NCBI RefSeq assembly: GCF_000004075.3
Contig: NC_026655.2
Location: 24,475,489 to 24,539,488, forward strand
DNA: 64,000 nucleotides
Direction of reading: 5' to 3'
Source of the DNA: Cucumis sativus
Lineage: Eukaryota > Streptophyta > Magnoliopsida > Cucurbitales > Cucurbitaceae
Positions within the stretch are counted from its first letter, which is position 1. Each line of letters starts with the position of its first letter. Shown here piece after piece: positions 45,885 to 58,127 of the stretch. Below the pieces are notes generated by a model that was not told the DNA's origin, made no database searches, and saw only the letters and a list, made by a program, of their open reading frames with translations. A program made the translations under genes and the position numbers.

Positions 45885-48794
45885 TCAGTGATGCCTATGA
45901 CGATCTTTATCGCGTGAAGAATAAGATGAGCTATGGTATTCTCGATCTGAAAAGGAGAAAAAAATTAACTGTCATGTTGATGTTAAGAACCATAGAAACT
46001 AGAGGAACCGATAATCTTAAAGAAATTGATACCTCGTGATGAGTGGTGTCTTGATTTCTCCAAATGCCCACCTGCAATTATCATTACACATATTATTATT
46101 CAAATTGAACTAAGTGTACTCTATAAACTTTAAGTGCAGAAAATAATCATATTAGAGTCTAACCTAATTCCTTGCCCCTATCCTTTGAGCGATGAGCTCG
46201 ATCCTTGATTTTTTCTCTGTCTGCATCATCTCTCTCACGTTCTCTGTCAGAATCCCGACCCCTATCTCGATCTCGAGACTTGGTTCTGTCTCTCTCCCTC
46301 TCTCTTTCTCTATCCCTCTCTCTTTCTCTTTCCTTGTTCCTTTCACCAATATCAGCCCTTCGATCAGATTTTGATCTTGGCACAAGCTCCTCCCTAGTAG
46401 TGGCTTCAGGCATAAGGCTCTTGGATTCGTCATCACTCTTTTTAGATTCCTTGAGCTTGTTCAAGGCTAATTTAAGCATCTCATCTTTGGACACCCCTGA
46501 TTCAAGATTAGTTCCAGAGGTAGCTTTTACTATAGAAGGATCATCGTTGGCTGTTGGGCTGCTTTGTGGAACTTCCTGAAAATAGAAAAATGCAAAATTC
46601 AACTTATGCAGTCAGTAATAATTAATAAATCATATGAAACTAAGCAGCATAATAAAATACATATTGTATATATAAATAATAAGCCTAACAACAAACTAAA
46701 ACACCTTGGCGACTGGAAGAGATTGGGAATCCCATGACTTATTAGAAAATGTAAACGAGTCTCCATCCTTGCAGACCGGTATATATTGTGCCTTCGGAAG
46801 TGTATACAAGTGCGCCAAAACTCGACACACTTCATCAATTCCAGACTTCTCTCCATCAAATGCCTTCCACCAAGGTGGATTTTCAGGAAGGGGTACTTGA
46901 AATCTCCGAGCAGCAGCATATACAACCCCACAAGCCACAACCTCACTCTTGAATCGAACGCACAAGGTTGTACGTAAACTGCTCAATATATTAAAAAATT
47001 AAATTAACAAATTATCTCATAGAATGTGTAATAATATCATAATAAAATCTAAACATTTTTGTTCCAGCATTATTCTAATTAAGAACGTCGGGCATATGTT
47101 GTACAGTTTACCTTTCTACCGGCATGCCTTAGTGCAAGGTTGGAATATTTAGTGAGACTGTTCTAATTGATGAATCTAATGTGTGATGTGATTATTAATA
47201 TCGATTGAAGCTAGGCAAGTTTTCGTATTGAGGTTAAGTACAAACTGGCCAGTGATCCAAAAGCAGGTTCAAAATGGAACAATCCCCCTTTCCACTATGA
47301 CCCAACCAAAGACCTCCTAAGAACTTAAGCAAGGAAATTAGGTTAAATTACAAGTTTAATTCCTAGATTTTCAAGTTCATAACTCAAAAGCAATTTACTA
47401 ATATATCTACATTATCTCACTTGAGCTCTTTGAATCTAGAACAGAAGAAAAGTCTGCAAAATAAAATCAGCATGGGAATAAAACGTTTCGTTAATATACC
47501 TGTCGTTGGCTAGATTCCAAGCCTCTTGCCTCAGTTCTGGAGGTGTTCCAAGGGTTGCAAGGTAGTTAGATATGAATTTATGCGGATGTTCAACATGACA
47601 AATGAAACCCATCTCTTTCAATATATGCCTCTCTGTTCTGCTCAACTCGATCTTCAAATCTGCATATTTCTGTATGAAATAAAGCAAAATAATTAAAAAG
47701 TGTAAACATTATAAAATACTAAACAAGGCGGTCAATTAAGTGAAATGAAACAGCCATAACATAGCCAAAAAGGGAACAAAATCAATATATGTGTGTGTGA
47801 ATATATTAACAAAGCTAGATTCCACAATCTTTTATATCAAAAAAGAGCAATGATTTTTTTTATATGAAAGAAGAAAATTTCTTTTTTGTGCCAACAACAA
47901 CCATGCCTTTGATTAAAAAGGAAGAAATAATGGATGAAAAGATTGAAAAATGGAACCCGAAGATAAAAGATCAAACTCAGACCTTGAGAGAAGGGTCCAA
48001 GAACTCTATAGATAAGTTCTCTCTCCTGCATTCCATTCGGTGAAAAACAATAATTACTTGTCTGGCTTTCCTAGGGTTTTCCTCCAACTTTGACGCAAGC
48101 CACACGCAACTAGAAGCAACTTTCTGCAGGAAATTATCATAAACCAATATAGCATCATATCAGGAAAAAAAGAGTTGATAAAAAAACATATCAGAATAGT
48201 TAATTAAAATTTTAAACAAAAAGAGAATCAAGAAATACAAGCTTTACTTTTCCTTTTCTCTAGTATGAAACAGCCATACTTCCTTTGAAAATGAAAACCC
48301 TTAACCTTTTTATGAGCTTAATAAAACAATTCGAGTTAATCAAGCAACTGTAAAGTGTACAGAAAAATTGAAGAACATAAACAAGCACAAAAAGAAAAAA
48401 CCTTGACATTAAAGCGTGCAAATGATTTCTTGCAATAGAATCGATGGAATAAGACTTGTCCAGTAGCCATGACTGCTTGAGGCCTGAAAGAAACAATTTT
48501 TAGAAAAAGTTATAACACTACTACACAAGTAGTATGATACCCACACATAGGCTCTTCGCTCCCATGTCATAGGGAAAAACCATGAAATAGTTTTAAAGCA
48601 TCGCATTACAATTTTGAGGAAAGAGGAAATGCAAGACGTTACAATTTAAGCAATATGCCAGCCTCTTGGATGAGATCGCAACCATAGATTCTCAGAGTGG
48701 TTTCAGTGGTTTCATCAATCCCATCCTTCCTCGAAGGTGAGTTCTTTAACTGCTCATCAGTTAGATAAAACGTGTCGATGGCCGTGTAAATCAT
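45885..48794 (-). CDS. CYCL1: Cyclin L (arginine-rich cyclin), CYCL1-like
   Basis: Nuclear cyclin that partners CDKs of the CDK11/CDKG type and links transcription with pre-mRNA splicing. Eight coding exons: 48794-48643, 48483-48402, 48123-47983, 47669-47500, 46978-46705, 46575-46164, 46071-46033 and 45946-45885. Sum 1332 bases, 443 residues. Starts [20 protein letters not shown] exactly as in Arabidopsis CYCL1. The two cyclin folds contain [43 protein letters not shown] and [17 protein letters not shown]. The C terminus is a long Arg-Glu/Asp and Arg-Ser tail ([15 protein letters not shown]), ending DKDRHRHH. A leader intron 49784-48800 separates a first non-coding exon. The tail's RE/RD bias is unusual only in degree; this is typical for the family. 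Confidence 0.95.
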
Positions 48795-48799
48795 CGGAC

Positions 48800-49784
48800 C
48801 TGTGAATTAAGGAAAAACTAACTGACATTAAGAAAAACTCTCAAATAGTAGCCACCAGGCACAATTGACGAAGCCTAATTTATTTCTAGTTTATTTTTCA
48901 TAATTAAACATTTCATTTCGATTCCTCCATAAACCTCTTAAATATGACTAAATAAGCAATAATCATCATTCAAAAGAAAGAAAGAAAAAATAACCATGAG
49001 ATTGAAGTGCCAAAATTCAGAAACCATGCTTATTCAAGTCCCAATCAATCATATCAAAGACCTTCTCAAAATTAAGCTTGAAAACTCATCATTATTCTTA
49101 CTATTAGCACAATCATCAAAAATCAGTCTCTAAAAACTTTAGTTCTTCATACATCATCTACTCATGAATTTTCCCCACTATACAACAAAATGAATGCAAT
49201 CACCGTACTTCTTCCCTTACTCTGCCAAGACATTAAGCTTTAGACATAATCAAAAACTCAAGTCCCACTATATCTATCTTGAAACATCATAAAATCACCA
49301 AGTTTCCAACTTTAGGACAGAATGAATCCAATTACCATGCTTCCTCCCCTGCTCAGCTTACCGATCAACCTTTTGACATAATCAAAAACTCGCACTCAAA
49401 TAAATATTTCCCTAACAAACTTTCAACATGCTTTCTATGATATAATAAATCTATAGACTTCAATAAACAACACTCGACATACATTAACCAAATAAATCCA
49501 GCATATATCGCAATAATCTCACTAATCAATAATAGGAAACATAATTAACTATTTCAAAACATTCAAACAACAGAAGGCATCAAATAAGCAAACAATTAAA
49601 ATCGTATAAGTATGCCCCACTGACCATAATCCTTTCACAAACTAAGATTCTACTAAGCCAAAATTCTGCCGCGGCCTAATTCAATTCAAAAAACACGATT
49701 CCAAGAATTAAAAGCTAAATAAACAGAATCCCAATAATGGACCAACACAATCAACCCTAAATAAGTAAATAAGCAAGATTTTAC
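48800..49784 (-). other. Leader intron of cyclin L with an imperfect internal duplication
   Basis: Donor AGCG|GTAAAATC at 49784 and acceptor TTCACAG|GTCCG at 48800, 5 bases before the ATG. Inside, 49187-49265 and 49318-49400 are imperfect copies (AATGAATGCAATCACC against AATGAATCCAATTACC, both ending CATAATCAAAAACTC). The length and position suggest possible intron-dependent expression. Confidence 0.55.
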
Positions 49785-50290
49785 CGCTTAAAACGAGCGA
49801 GTCTTTGCTGGTTCGTGCACCAAAGGCTTTTCCACTACAAGTCTACGTCAGTTCTAAGTGGAGGTCACCGAAAGGGAGAGATTCGCAAGAGAGACAGAGA
49901 GGTCGCTGAAGGGAAGTTCGCACAGGTCAAGGAGGAGATGCCGGAAGAATTAGCCGTGCCGCCGAGTTGTTCGCCGGAGTAGATTTAACTTCCGTACCGT
50001 GGGTCTTAGCAGAAGAGCTGCTACGCAAAACTGCTTCCACCGGAGGAGTGAAGAGAACGCCGGTGTCGGAGAGGATCAACGCTTGAACAAAGGTGGGTTA
50101 GATATGTAAAAGAGAAAGGGAGGGAGTTTTTTTAGTATATGACATTGAATTGGAGAAATTGGCTAAAATAACCCTATCTTTAACAAAATTGCAAAACTAA
50201 CATATTTTCTTCAAAGATTTTCTTTTTTCTTTCAACAAACAAAGCTTTTTATATTTTTTTATTTTTACAATATCTATAATATATCTATAA
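49785..50290 (-). other. Cyclin L first non-coding exon and promoter
   Basis: GC-richer stretch to about 50100 (CCGCCGAGTTGTTCGCCGG), compatible with a leader exon and core promoter on the minus strand. The exact start site cannot be seen. Confidence 0.45.
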
Positions 50291-51133
50291 TATATATATA
50301 TATTAAATATTTCAATCTAAAAATATCTTCTCTTATTAAAATTAATATCAACTTTTCTTTTTTACTTTTTTATTTTTTCCTTTATATATATATTAAATAT
50401 TAAATGTTGAATTTTGGTTATTAAAGTTACTTTTTCTTCGTTTGAGTCCATTTTTTTTATTAAATTCACTTTTCTTATTTTGAGTCAACTTTAAAAAAAT
50501 AAAAGATTATAGTATATGGGTAATTTATTCAACAAGTATATATATTTATTTATATTACCTAAAAATAACAATTTACTAATTTTGAAATAAAACTAATTTC
50601 CTTAAAAAAAAAAAACTTTGCTATATATCAATATCCAAAAAAAAATAATGGATCGCACGATTAAGTTTAAATTAATAAGATTCTAATGATACAAAACGGT
50701 TTCCTAATTTGATCAGGGTAAGTTTTTTTTAATTTAATTTGAAATCGAACTATAATTTTTTTAAAATTATTTTACAATTTTTCTTTTTTCTTTTTTGTTT
50801 TGCAATAAACATTAAAAAAAAATTATTCAATTACCCATATAGGTATAATTTTGATTAATAAATAATCAAATTAAATTAGAAAAAGTAAATTTAATAAGAA
50901 AAATTGAATATGGAATATTGTGATATTTAATATACATAATATATAAATAAAGAAAAAATGAAAAGTAGTAAATTAAAATTAGAAAGTTGATATTAATTTT
51001 AATAAGTAAATATTTTTTTAGAATTTAAATATTTAATAAATATATATAAATAAAGAAAAAATAAAAATGAAAAGTTATATTAATTTTAATAAAAGGAGAT
51101 ATTTTTAGATTGAAATATTTAATATATATATAT
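50291..51133. mobile_element. Foldback or MITE-like element with long inverted repeats
   Basis: The left arm (50291-50405) matches the reverse complement of 51019-51133 almost base for base at its outer end, for instance AAATATTTCAATCTAAAAATAT against its exact mirror ATATTTTTAGATTGAAATATTT. Weaker inverted similarity continues inward (50440-50540 against 50835-50920: ...TATGGGTAATT... and AATTACCCATATA...). The right arm also carries a roughly 90-base direct duplication (50940-51010 and 51020-51100). No transposase is present, so it is non-autonomous. Confidence 0.7.
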
Positions 51134-52537
51134 ACACACACGCCCACCTTGATATTCTTGTTTTTCGTTTAGTTGGTCTTTTTTTTTTTTGTTTAATTGT
51201 ATATTTTCTTTTCTTTTCTTTTTTATATCTTGATCTCGAGCTATGAAGTCATCTTTATTTCATTATAATTCAATTATTTTGTCAAAAAAATAAATAACCT
51301 TGGGCAAACCTTCGATAATTCATTGAACAATTTATCCAATTCTCCAACATTTTGATATAAAAAATTTATTATTATAAGAAGACAACTGCTATGAATTATA
51401 CTTGTTCCTTTTAAATCGCTTTTAAACTCATTAATTTTATTGACTATCACGTCAATCTAAGATAGTTGAAACAAAACTTCTATTAAATATAATCAAAGAA
51501 TAAACGATGTACAAAAGTTTTGTCAACTTCTAATTTTGTATAGGTTAAATCTTCGGTATTTAATAAGTGTTGGAAATGTCTATATTTGCATAATCTCGTA
51601 GCCAATATACACCAAGACACGAATATAAATATGATATTATGCTTTCAATTTTGTATCGATAGGATTATAATACTTTTTGACGCATATTGTTGTCCAATAA
51701 AATTCTGATTCGTTTGTTTAGTAAACATGAGTTTTAGTTGATGTTCTCCTGACTGATTCTTTGTTGATCTTTTTAGATAGATTGAGTTTTTTTTTTATAT
51801 ATATAAATGAATCTTCAACTTGTTTTGGTTGATTATGAAATGTAGTAAACTCAAATCAATAAAAATAAGATGGCTCCCAAAGTATTTTCTTTGCATTGAT
51901 TGTCTATATTCGTAAGGTGCATAAATGTGACATTTCGGTGGTTTTGATCAAGGTTGCTATAGAGTGAAAAATATAAGTAAATAGCAAACAAGCAATATGT
52001 CAAGTGAATGTTTCTTTCACTTTTGACCATATGTGAGGTGAGGAATTGAACCTCTAATATCGAGAACAATAGTATAAGTTCATTAAGTAGTTAAAAAAAC
52101 AAAAAAAAAAAAACATTGTAATGACTTTCTCATTCATAAAATCCATACATATTTAAAGACTTGCATCCTACAACACAAACTGTTTTCCAAGACTGGCATA
52201 AGTTCTCATCTTCATTTGAACAAAATTCAGTTTCAAGAAAAGAAAGTGTAAGATCAGCGGATAGATTCAAAACAATGAAGCAACACATGTTTAAATACAG
52301 GCCAATCAGCAAGCAACAATCTAATATGTAAAAACAAAAAGAAAAAAGAAATTGAGATATATAAGAAGTTAACAAGTTGTCGTGATACGCTTTACCATTA
52401 GGACGTCTTTCCCTAGCAGCTAAGCAAAAAATACAATCAATCAGGCAAAGAAGTAAGGACTCAAGAGACTCATTTGGATATGCATATATCCAATCCCTTC
52501 TTGAGGCCCTTTCCGGTAGAAAGAAAATGATGTTAGT
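51134..52537. other. Intergenic, 3' flank of AXR4
   Basis: AT-rich with no gene seen. 52030-52060 has GGTGAGGAATTGAACCTCTAAT, a B-box-like word on the minus strand, without structure. The part from about 52130 to 52537 is probably the AXR4 3' untranslated region. Confidence 0.45.
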
Positions 52538-55112
52538 TTACCAGGCATGACTACCGAGCCCGTATCCCTCCATGTAGCCAGCAGGGATACCATGACTGTG
52601 GTGGTGGTGGTGGTGGTGGTCGCTATTCATTGATTCATCAAAAGCTTCATGAATGTGTTCAGGAGTAGGCTCTTCAGCAGTTTTTCTAACCGTGGGTGGT
52701 AATGAGGATATGAACTGAGATATACTGTCAGCTACAACATCGGCTACATCTTCCTGAGGTCGACAGAGATAAAGAGCATATTTGACATTGAAAGAGAGAA
52801 TGAGAAGTCTAATATACCAGCAAGTTGAAGAAATAGATTATCAAACATGGTGAGCGAAATGTGGAATCAAGCAGTTGAGTTTCGATAAGGAGACAACATT
52901 AAAACTTTCTAGCTAATGGAGACCATTTAGGCAAACAAAAGTGGTCATCAAGGAGTCAATCCATAGACAGATGAAATCAGCCTATTACCAAGGGCAAGTT
53001 CAAATAAGCATGATTATAAAATGAATGCATTAAGGAGAGTTTTAAAAGGATTTCTCCTAGCCAGAAAGTGACTATCTAACACCAGGAGCCTAAGCAATCC
53101 CTTAGAATCAACAGTTAATCACACGTGATGTCTCAAATATAGTGTCTAAATGTGTACAAGTCAACATTGTTTCCTTTCCATCAGCTTTGACTCTTGAATA
53201 ATCTAACCTAAGGCTCGAAGTCTTGAGCAGTTGAGCATCTGTTCCCAACTAGTTACTATCTCCATTTCAAAAAACTAAAATTTTAAGTCTATCTGTTTAT
53301 GTATTTCTCTCTGTAAAATCTAGAAAAGAAAACTTTTTCCACCATATCAACTGTTGATTAACAAAAAGATTTTCTCTCCAACTCCTCACAAGCCAAGTCT
53401 ATGCTTCTCTAATAAGTTATCCAGTGTCACATCACTCATTTCTCTCCACCTCCCTAGCCTCTATCAGTTTTGTTTTCACCTAGTCTAGCATGACTAAAAT
53501 TCCAAGCACTCAACTTCCTGTATCAATTTGATTTTTCTTCGAATTTGAACAACCTTCTTGCTTAAAACATCCTGCTTGATATTGTTAAATTTCAAAGTAA
53601 TAGATTTCATTTAATTTTGTTATGCTATATAAATACTTAACCTACTTCACTCAAACTTACCACGTTGTGCTTAGAAAAATAATGGTTCTAACTTCTCAGA
53701 TACGAAAAACTGACTTGAATACTAAAACGGCTCTATAGGAAGGCCTAACCATATCATTGATGTTACATTTAAATCCATGAGTCCTAGAGAGGATATTTGA
53801 TACTTTTGAACTCAGCAAACCACAATATAGACTGAAAACTCATCATACAGAACATAAGTTAAACTCATTACAAAACCTTAATTGAAGAATGAATCCTTAC
53901 TTGAGCCCACCGTCCGCCGGAATGTTCAACAAAAGATGCCTGTGGAAGCACCTCAGCCACCCGACGTCCCTTGGTACTCCATTCGTTCGACCAACCATTA
54001 GACCAGATAACCTGCATGGGCACACTTTTCAGATCATCCAAACCACCCCATTCTCCAATGTCAAAGCTATCGTTCAACTTCTTCCCCATGCTAACAACTG
54101 CCCGCCGCCCACCGAGGCCTTTCAAAAGAACTCTATGAGCCTCCACATCCAAGAGAGCATCATTCCCCTTAGAACAACAGAGGTTGATCAACCTTGAATA
54201 CACAAAATTAGATCCCAAAATAACCTCTCTCACAACAGGCAACTCCAAGAGCCATAAAGGAAGAGAAGGCTTTGATAAAGTATCAATAAGAGTTAAACTC
54301 CTCACGAATCCTGAATTCTCTGCAACCCAATATCCCGCCATTAATAAAGCCGAATCGTGAAGGACCAAATGAACTGGAGCCAAACCAATAGTATCTATGA
54401 TTTGCCCCAAAATGCTACCAATATCTTCAGGGCCTAACCCAATTGGCTTCAAGATCTTCCTCTTAGGAACATGTTTTTGAATTTCTTCATAAGGAATCTG
54501 CCCAGTTTCAATGATCTGATCAAACGCCCAGAAGATACCCTTTTCATGAATCAAATTATAAACATCCAAAAGCCTCCCTAAAACCCCATTTGAGCTCTCA
54601 TCGATCTCAGCAGTGGATTTGTCGGAAAAGCCATTGCCGGGCAGATCAAACGCCAGAGCACGAACTCCTTTGGAACCTAAAGAGTCCAGAACCTTGCGGA
54701 AGGAGTACGAACTCAGCCCCAGCCCATGAACAATGACCACATTTTCATTTCCTTTGGCGCCATTTTCAACTGCGAAGACTTCGATTGGAGATAGATTACC
54801 GCTAATTTGCACCTTTAGAAGACGACCCTTTGAGTAATGATGACGAAGGCTGTTGGGTAAACTTAAAAACCAGGATTTGGGGTCTGGGGGAGAGAGAGAA
54901 GGGAGAGAAATGAAGAAATATGTAATGATAGAGACAATTAAAGTGAAGTAGAACCAAAAGGTGAATGGATTTGGGGTAGGAGAAGGAGGGGTTTTGAGGG
55001 TTGCAGTGGCGGAACTCGACGGTGGTTTTGAGGACGATGAAGTTGATTTATTAGGTTGGGGCTTTGATGGCTTCGGCACTGGCTCGTCTGGTTCCTCGGT
55101 AATGGTCACCAT
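52538..55112 (-). CDS. AXR4: AXR4, ER accessory protein for AUX1 trafficking
   Basis: AXR4 is an ER membrane protein needed to deliver the auxin importer AUX1 to the plasma membrane. Two exons, 55112-53901 and 52753-52538, join in frame to 475 residues. N terminus: Pro/Ser-rich, then one transmembrane segment (about 49-70, PFTFWFYFTLIVSIITYFF) followed by an alpha/beta-hydrolase fold: VVIVHGLGLSSYSFRKVL, AFDLPGNGFSDKS, GLAPVHLVLHDSAL and PMQVIWSNG. The usual nucleophile elbow G-x-S-x-G is replaced by LVLHDSALL, so it is probably not a hydrolase; the same is true of Arabidopsis AXR4 as I recall it. Exon 2 codes a His-rich tail (HHHHHHHSHG, seven His in a row) and the end GYGLGSHAW, which fits the D/H-rich tail of the Arabidopsis protein. 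Looks intact. Confidence 0.93.
52754..53900 (-). other. AXR4 intron
   Basis: A 1.15-kb intron in phase 0, donor GCTCAA|GTAAGG and acceptor ACCTCAG|GAAGAT. No element recognised inside it. Confidence 0.8.
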
Positions 55113-55559
55113 TGATTGGGTTTGGAGAGCTTGGGAAGGGAAGCTCGCATGAACAAGAGGAAAATGAATGAGGGGGATGGAGACGAAGGAGTAAGAAGAT
55201 TGTGAGTGATGAAGGAAATTGAAGGAATTTGGTAAAGTGGGAGTTGATCTGATCGGAGGAAAGAAAGTTGAATATCTTTTTCTTAATCTTTTACATATAT
55301 ATATTCACACTCTTTAACTCAATCATGGTTGATATTACTTATTACTTAAAACTGTCATGGCTTGTTTCTTTTTAATTTTGTTATGCTCCTAAGTTTTGTT
55401 ATTCATAATAATTTACTTTTTTTGGAAAGTTTAGTTTTAAATTTGGTTTCAAATCTTACATCTTTATTTTGATTTCTAGATTTTGAAAATTTACACGATG
55501 CTAAGAATGAAAAATGAGTATTTAATTTTAAAAAAACTTATTAAAAGTGTAAGGCATTA
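55113..55559. other. AXR4 leader and promoter
   Basis: CT-rich leader sequence (minus strand) followed by AT-rich promoter DNA. A TATATATATGTAAAAG stretch (minus strand) near 55288-55305 may be the TATA region. Confidence 0.4.
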
Positions 55560-56480
55560 AAATACCTAACTTCCCTTGCATTTTCATAGCATTTTTAGGT
55601 TTTGATTGATCTTGGATAGCTTAATCTTTTATAGTCGCCTTCAATGCTATAAATAACAAATTTAATAAAATTAATTTTATCTAAATAAAATGCACACTTT
55701 TTTAAATTAGTGAACTATTAAGCTTTTCTGGATGCAAGCATAAATAAGAATATTATCATAGTGAATTAGTGCACATTTTCTAAGTATTTACGTAAAACAC
55801 AATTGATGAGATGCACAAAATGTAGTAGGTGCATTGATAAGACCACAAGGCATAATTAGTATATACAATTCATGTGTGGGTCTTAAATGTATTTTTTCAT
55901 TCATCAACAACTTTTACCCTATTTTGTTGATATCTAAACTTTATATCAGTTTTAGTAAATAAAGCAAATTTATGTAATTTATCTAGCATACCATTTATTC
56001 TTGGTATAGGATGACAATATTAGACTCTATAATCCACACACATTCTCTAAAATCATCCTTCTTCTAAATTAAAATGAAGGGAAAAGAACACTGTCTTAAA
56101 CTTCCCTCACATATTCTTTGGCAAGTAACTTATTAACTTTATATTGAACTTCTTTTGTTTGGATTGAATTATCTTTGATAAGTCAACCAATTTAGAACAA
56201 TAACTCTTAACGTGAAATCTACTTGGTACTCGATTTTCTTATATGGTGGCAACTCATTTGCTAGTTCTTCAAGAAGAATGTCCTTAAATTTCTACGACAA
56301 AATAAGAAAAACACTTAACAAAGAAGTGCTTGAGTCATAGTTAGAAAGCATGCCCTTTGCATAACCTCTATGTTTTAGCTATGAGACTCTTCTCCCTCTC
56401 ATGTTTCTCTTACCTCAATTCTTGTTTTCTGTAACCTACGTTGTTCATCCGGCACATCTTCGACTGACAAAGGAAAATTA
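55560..56480 (-). mobile_element. Ty3/gypsy retrotransposon fossil (reverse transcriptase region)
   Basis: Old, broken copy on the minus strand. Parts: stretches of the pol region upstream of the reverse transcriptase, then the reverse transcriptase itself, recognised by words such as ELPPYKKIEYQVD, GLINAPTTF and DNILIYA, in family order over about 0.9 kb. No LTRs, gag, integrase or target duplication were found. It is clearly dead, with roughly eight to ten breaks across the segment, and is probably millions of years old. Confidence 0.75.
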
Positions 56481-56771
56481 ATATAAAAAATATATCTTTT
56501 TAAAAATTTGTGTAGTTAATGTAACCATCATGAATAGTCTTTTTTATTAAACTGACATGAACTTTCCAATAAATTTGCTTTAACATGCATAAATGCAACA
56601 TCACATAAGATATTGCCATTGTATCATCCAGTACAAAAGGCACAAAACTTTGTCTATTGTCTCCCACTTTCCTCTCTATTGTTCACCACTAGAGATTGTA
56701 TGGTTCTGAACGTGGTAGGTGTGAATAGTCTCAATTCTATTAACAAGTAATATACTAACGATATTTGAAAA

Positions 56772-56870
56772 AGTGAGTTTGGCTTAGTGGCATTAATATG
56801 ACATCCACTCTAAAAGTCAAGAGTTCAATCCTCCACCTTGCAATTGTTGTCCTAAAAAAAGTACTGACAA
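56772..56870 (+). repeat. Possible tRNA-derived SINE relic
   Basis: A-box-like TTTGGCTTAGTGGCATTAAT, then about 30 bases later a B-box-like GTCAAGAGTTCAATCC. Spacing and words match the stretches near 20010 and 43660. It cannot fold as a tRNA. Confidence 0.35.
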
Positions 56871-58127
56871 CATTAGTACAACTCTCACCACAGTGTTTAA
56901 CACGAGCACTTGAAACTCTTCTACTAACAAACACGTCTCAAGCAATTGACTCTTTGAAATAATCTGCAATTCTCTCACCCACATTTTGTATGATCATTAC
57001 TCTTTATTTAAAAAATCTTCACTGATATGTCCCAATCTTTGACATTTCCGAACACTTGATATCTTGATTTATCTCTTTAGAATATTCTAATTAATCGTTT
57101 CCTTTCATTGGATACTTTCCTTTTCCTTTAAAAAACGTTTGAGCAAGTTGACACTACTTCTAAAATTACATCTATTCTTCTACTTCTATAATGTGTTTGA
57201 AAGAAGAAGATGATTTAGAAGAATCATACCTTACTCTTCTAGTACTCAATTGTTTTTAAATCTTTAAATTTAAACCATATTCTTGTGTTTGTATAATTTC
57301 ACTTTTTTTGTCTATTTATTCTTTGTCCATTCAAACGGTTTGTTTTGGTCATTAGATACTCTTAAACGTGATCATGACAAAGTTATAATACAAACAATAT
57401 AAACAATGAAATTCATTTAATAAACTACTATATAACACTCATAAAGAAGAAAAACGAGGGCAATGCTATGTTGAAATTCTAATAACTACAAAATTAAAAT
57501 AAATGGATTAGAAATATTTTCTTTTTCTAAAGATAAAAATTAAAATAAAAAACATTTTAAAGACTAAATTTGATAGTTAACCAAAATGATTTTCACTCAA
57601 CAACACATACTTGTTAAGATCATATACGCCTATTTTTTAAAACACAAAAATGTGCATATTGAAAACTTAAAGACTAAAAAAATCATTTTTTAATACTCAA
57701 CAACGAACAAAACATATTCATCAAAATTTAAAACTAAATAAAATAAATTAAAATATTTACTGACTATAGTAAAATTTATTTAGAAACTTATCAATACTTA
57801 TTATCAATCAAATATGGGGTTTGATATAAATATTTTATCAAAATTGCTATTTTTGACGATTTTATTTATTTAATTATTTATGTGCTATTTATGACAATTC
57901 CTAAGATAAACTTAAAAATCGAAGTTCCTCATTACTGCATAGCGTGACTTTAACTGCTTCATTCTCTAACAATGAGGTTCAATCATGGAAACTTTGAGTT
58001 AAAAATCCTCTCTTTTCAGTAAACCCAATTGCCATTTTCAAGTTTCCAACTATCCCCGTTATCCTCATTTCCATTTTCTTCATTCATCATCTTGGTTTTT
58101 TCTTTCACTTTATCTTCTTCTTTAACA
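56871..58127. other. Intergenic and leader of the endo-beta-mannosidase gene
   Basis: AT-rich; a weak relative of the 8878-9115 repeat at 57750-57860. The CT-rich stretch 58030-58127 is the likely leader. No gene seen. Confidence 0.45.

Noticed and set aside
46192-46579. Ser/Leu-rich plus-strand open frame opposite the cyclin L tail
   Set aside because: Exact antisense of the RE/RD-rich tail (CTCTCT repeats read as Ser and Leu).
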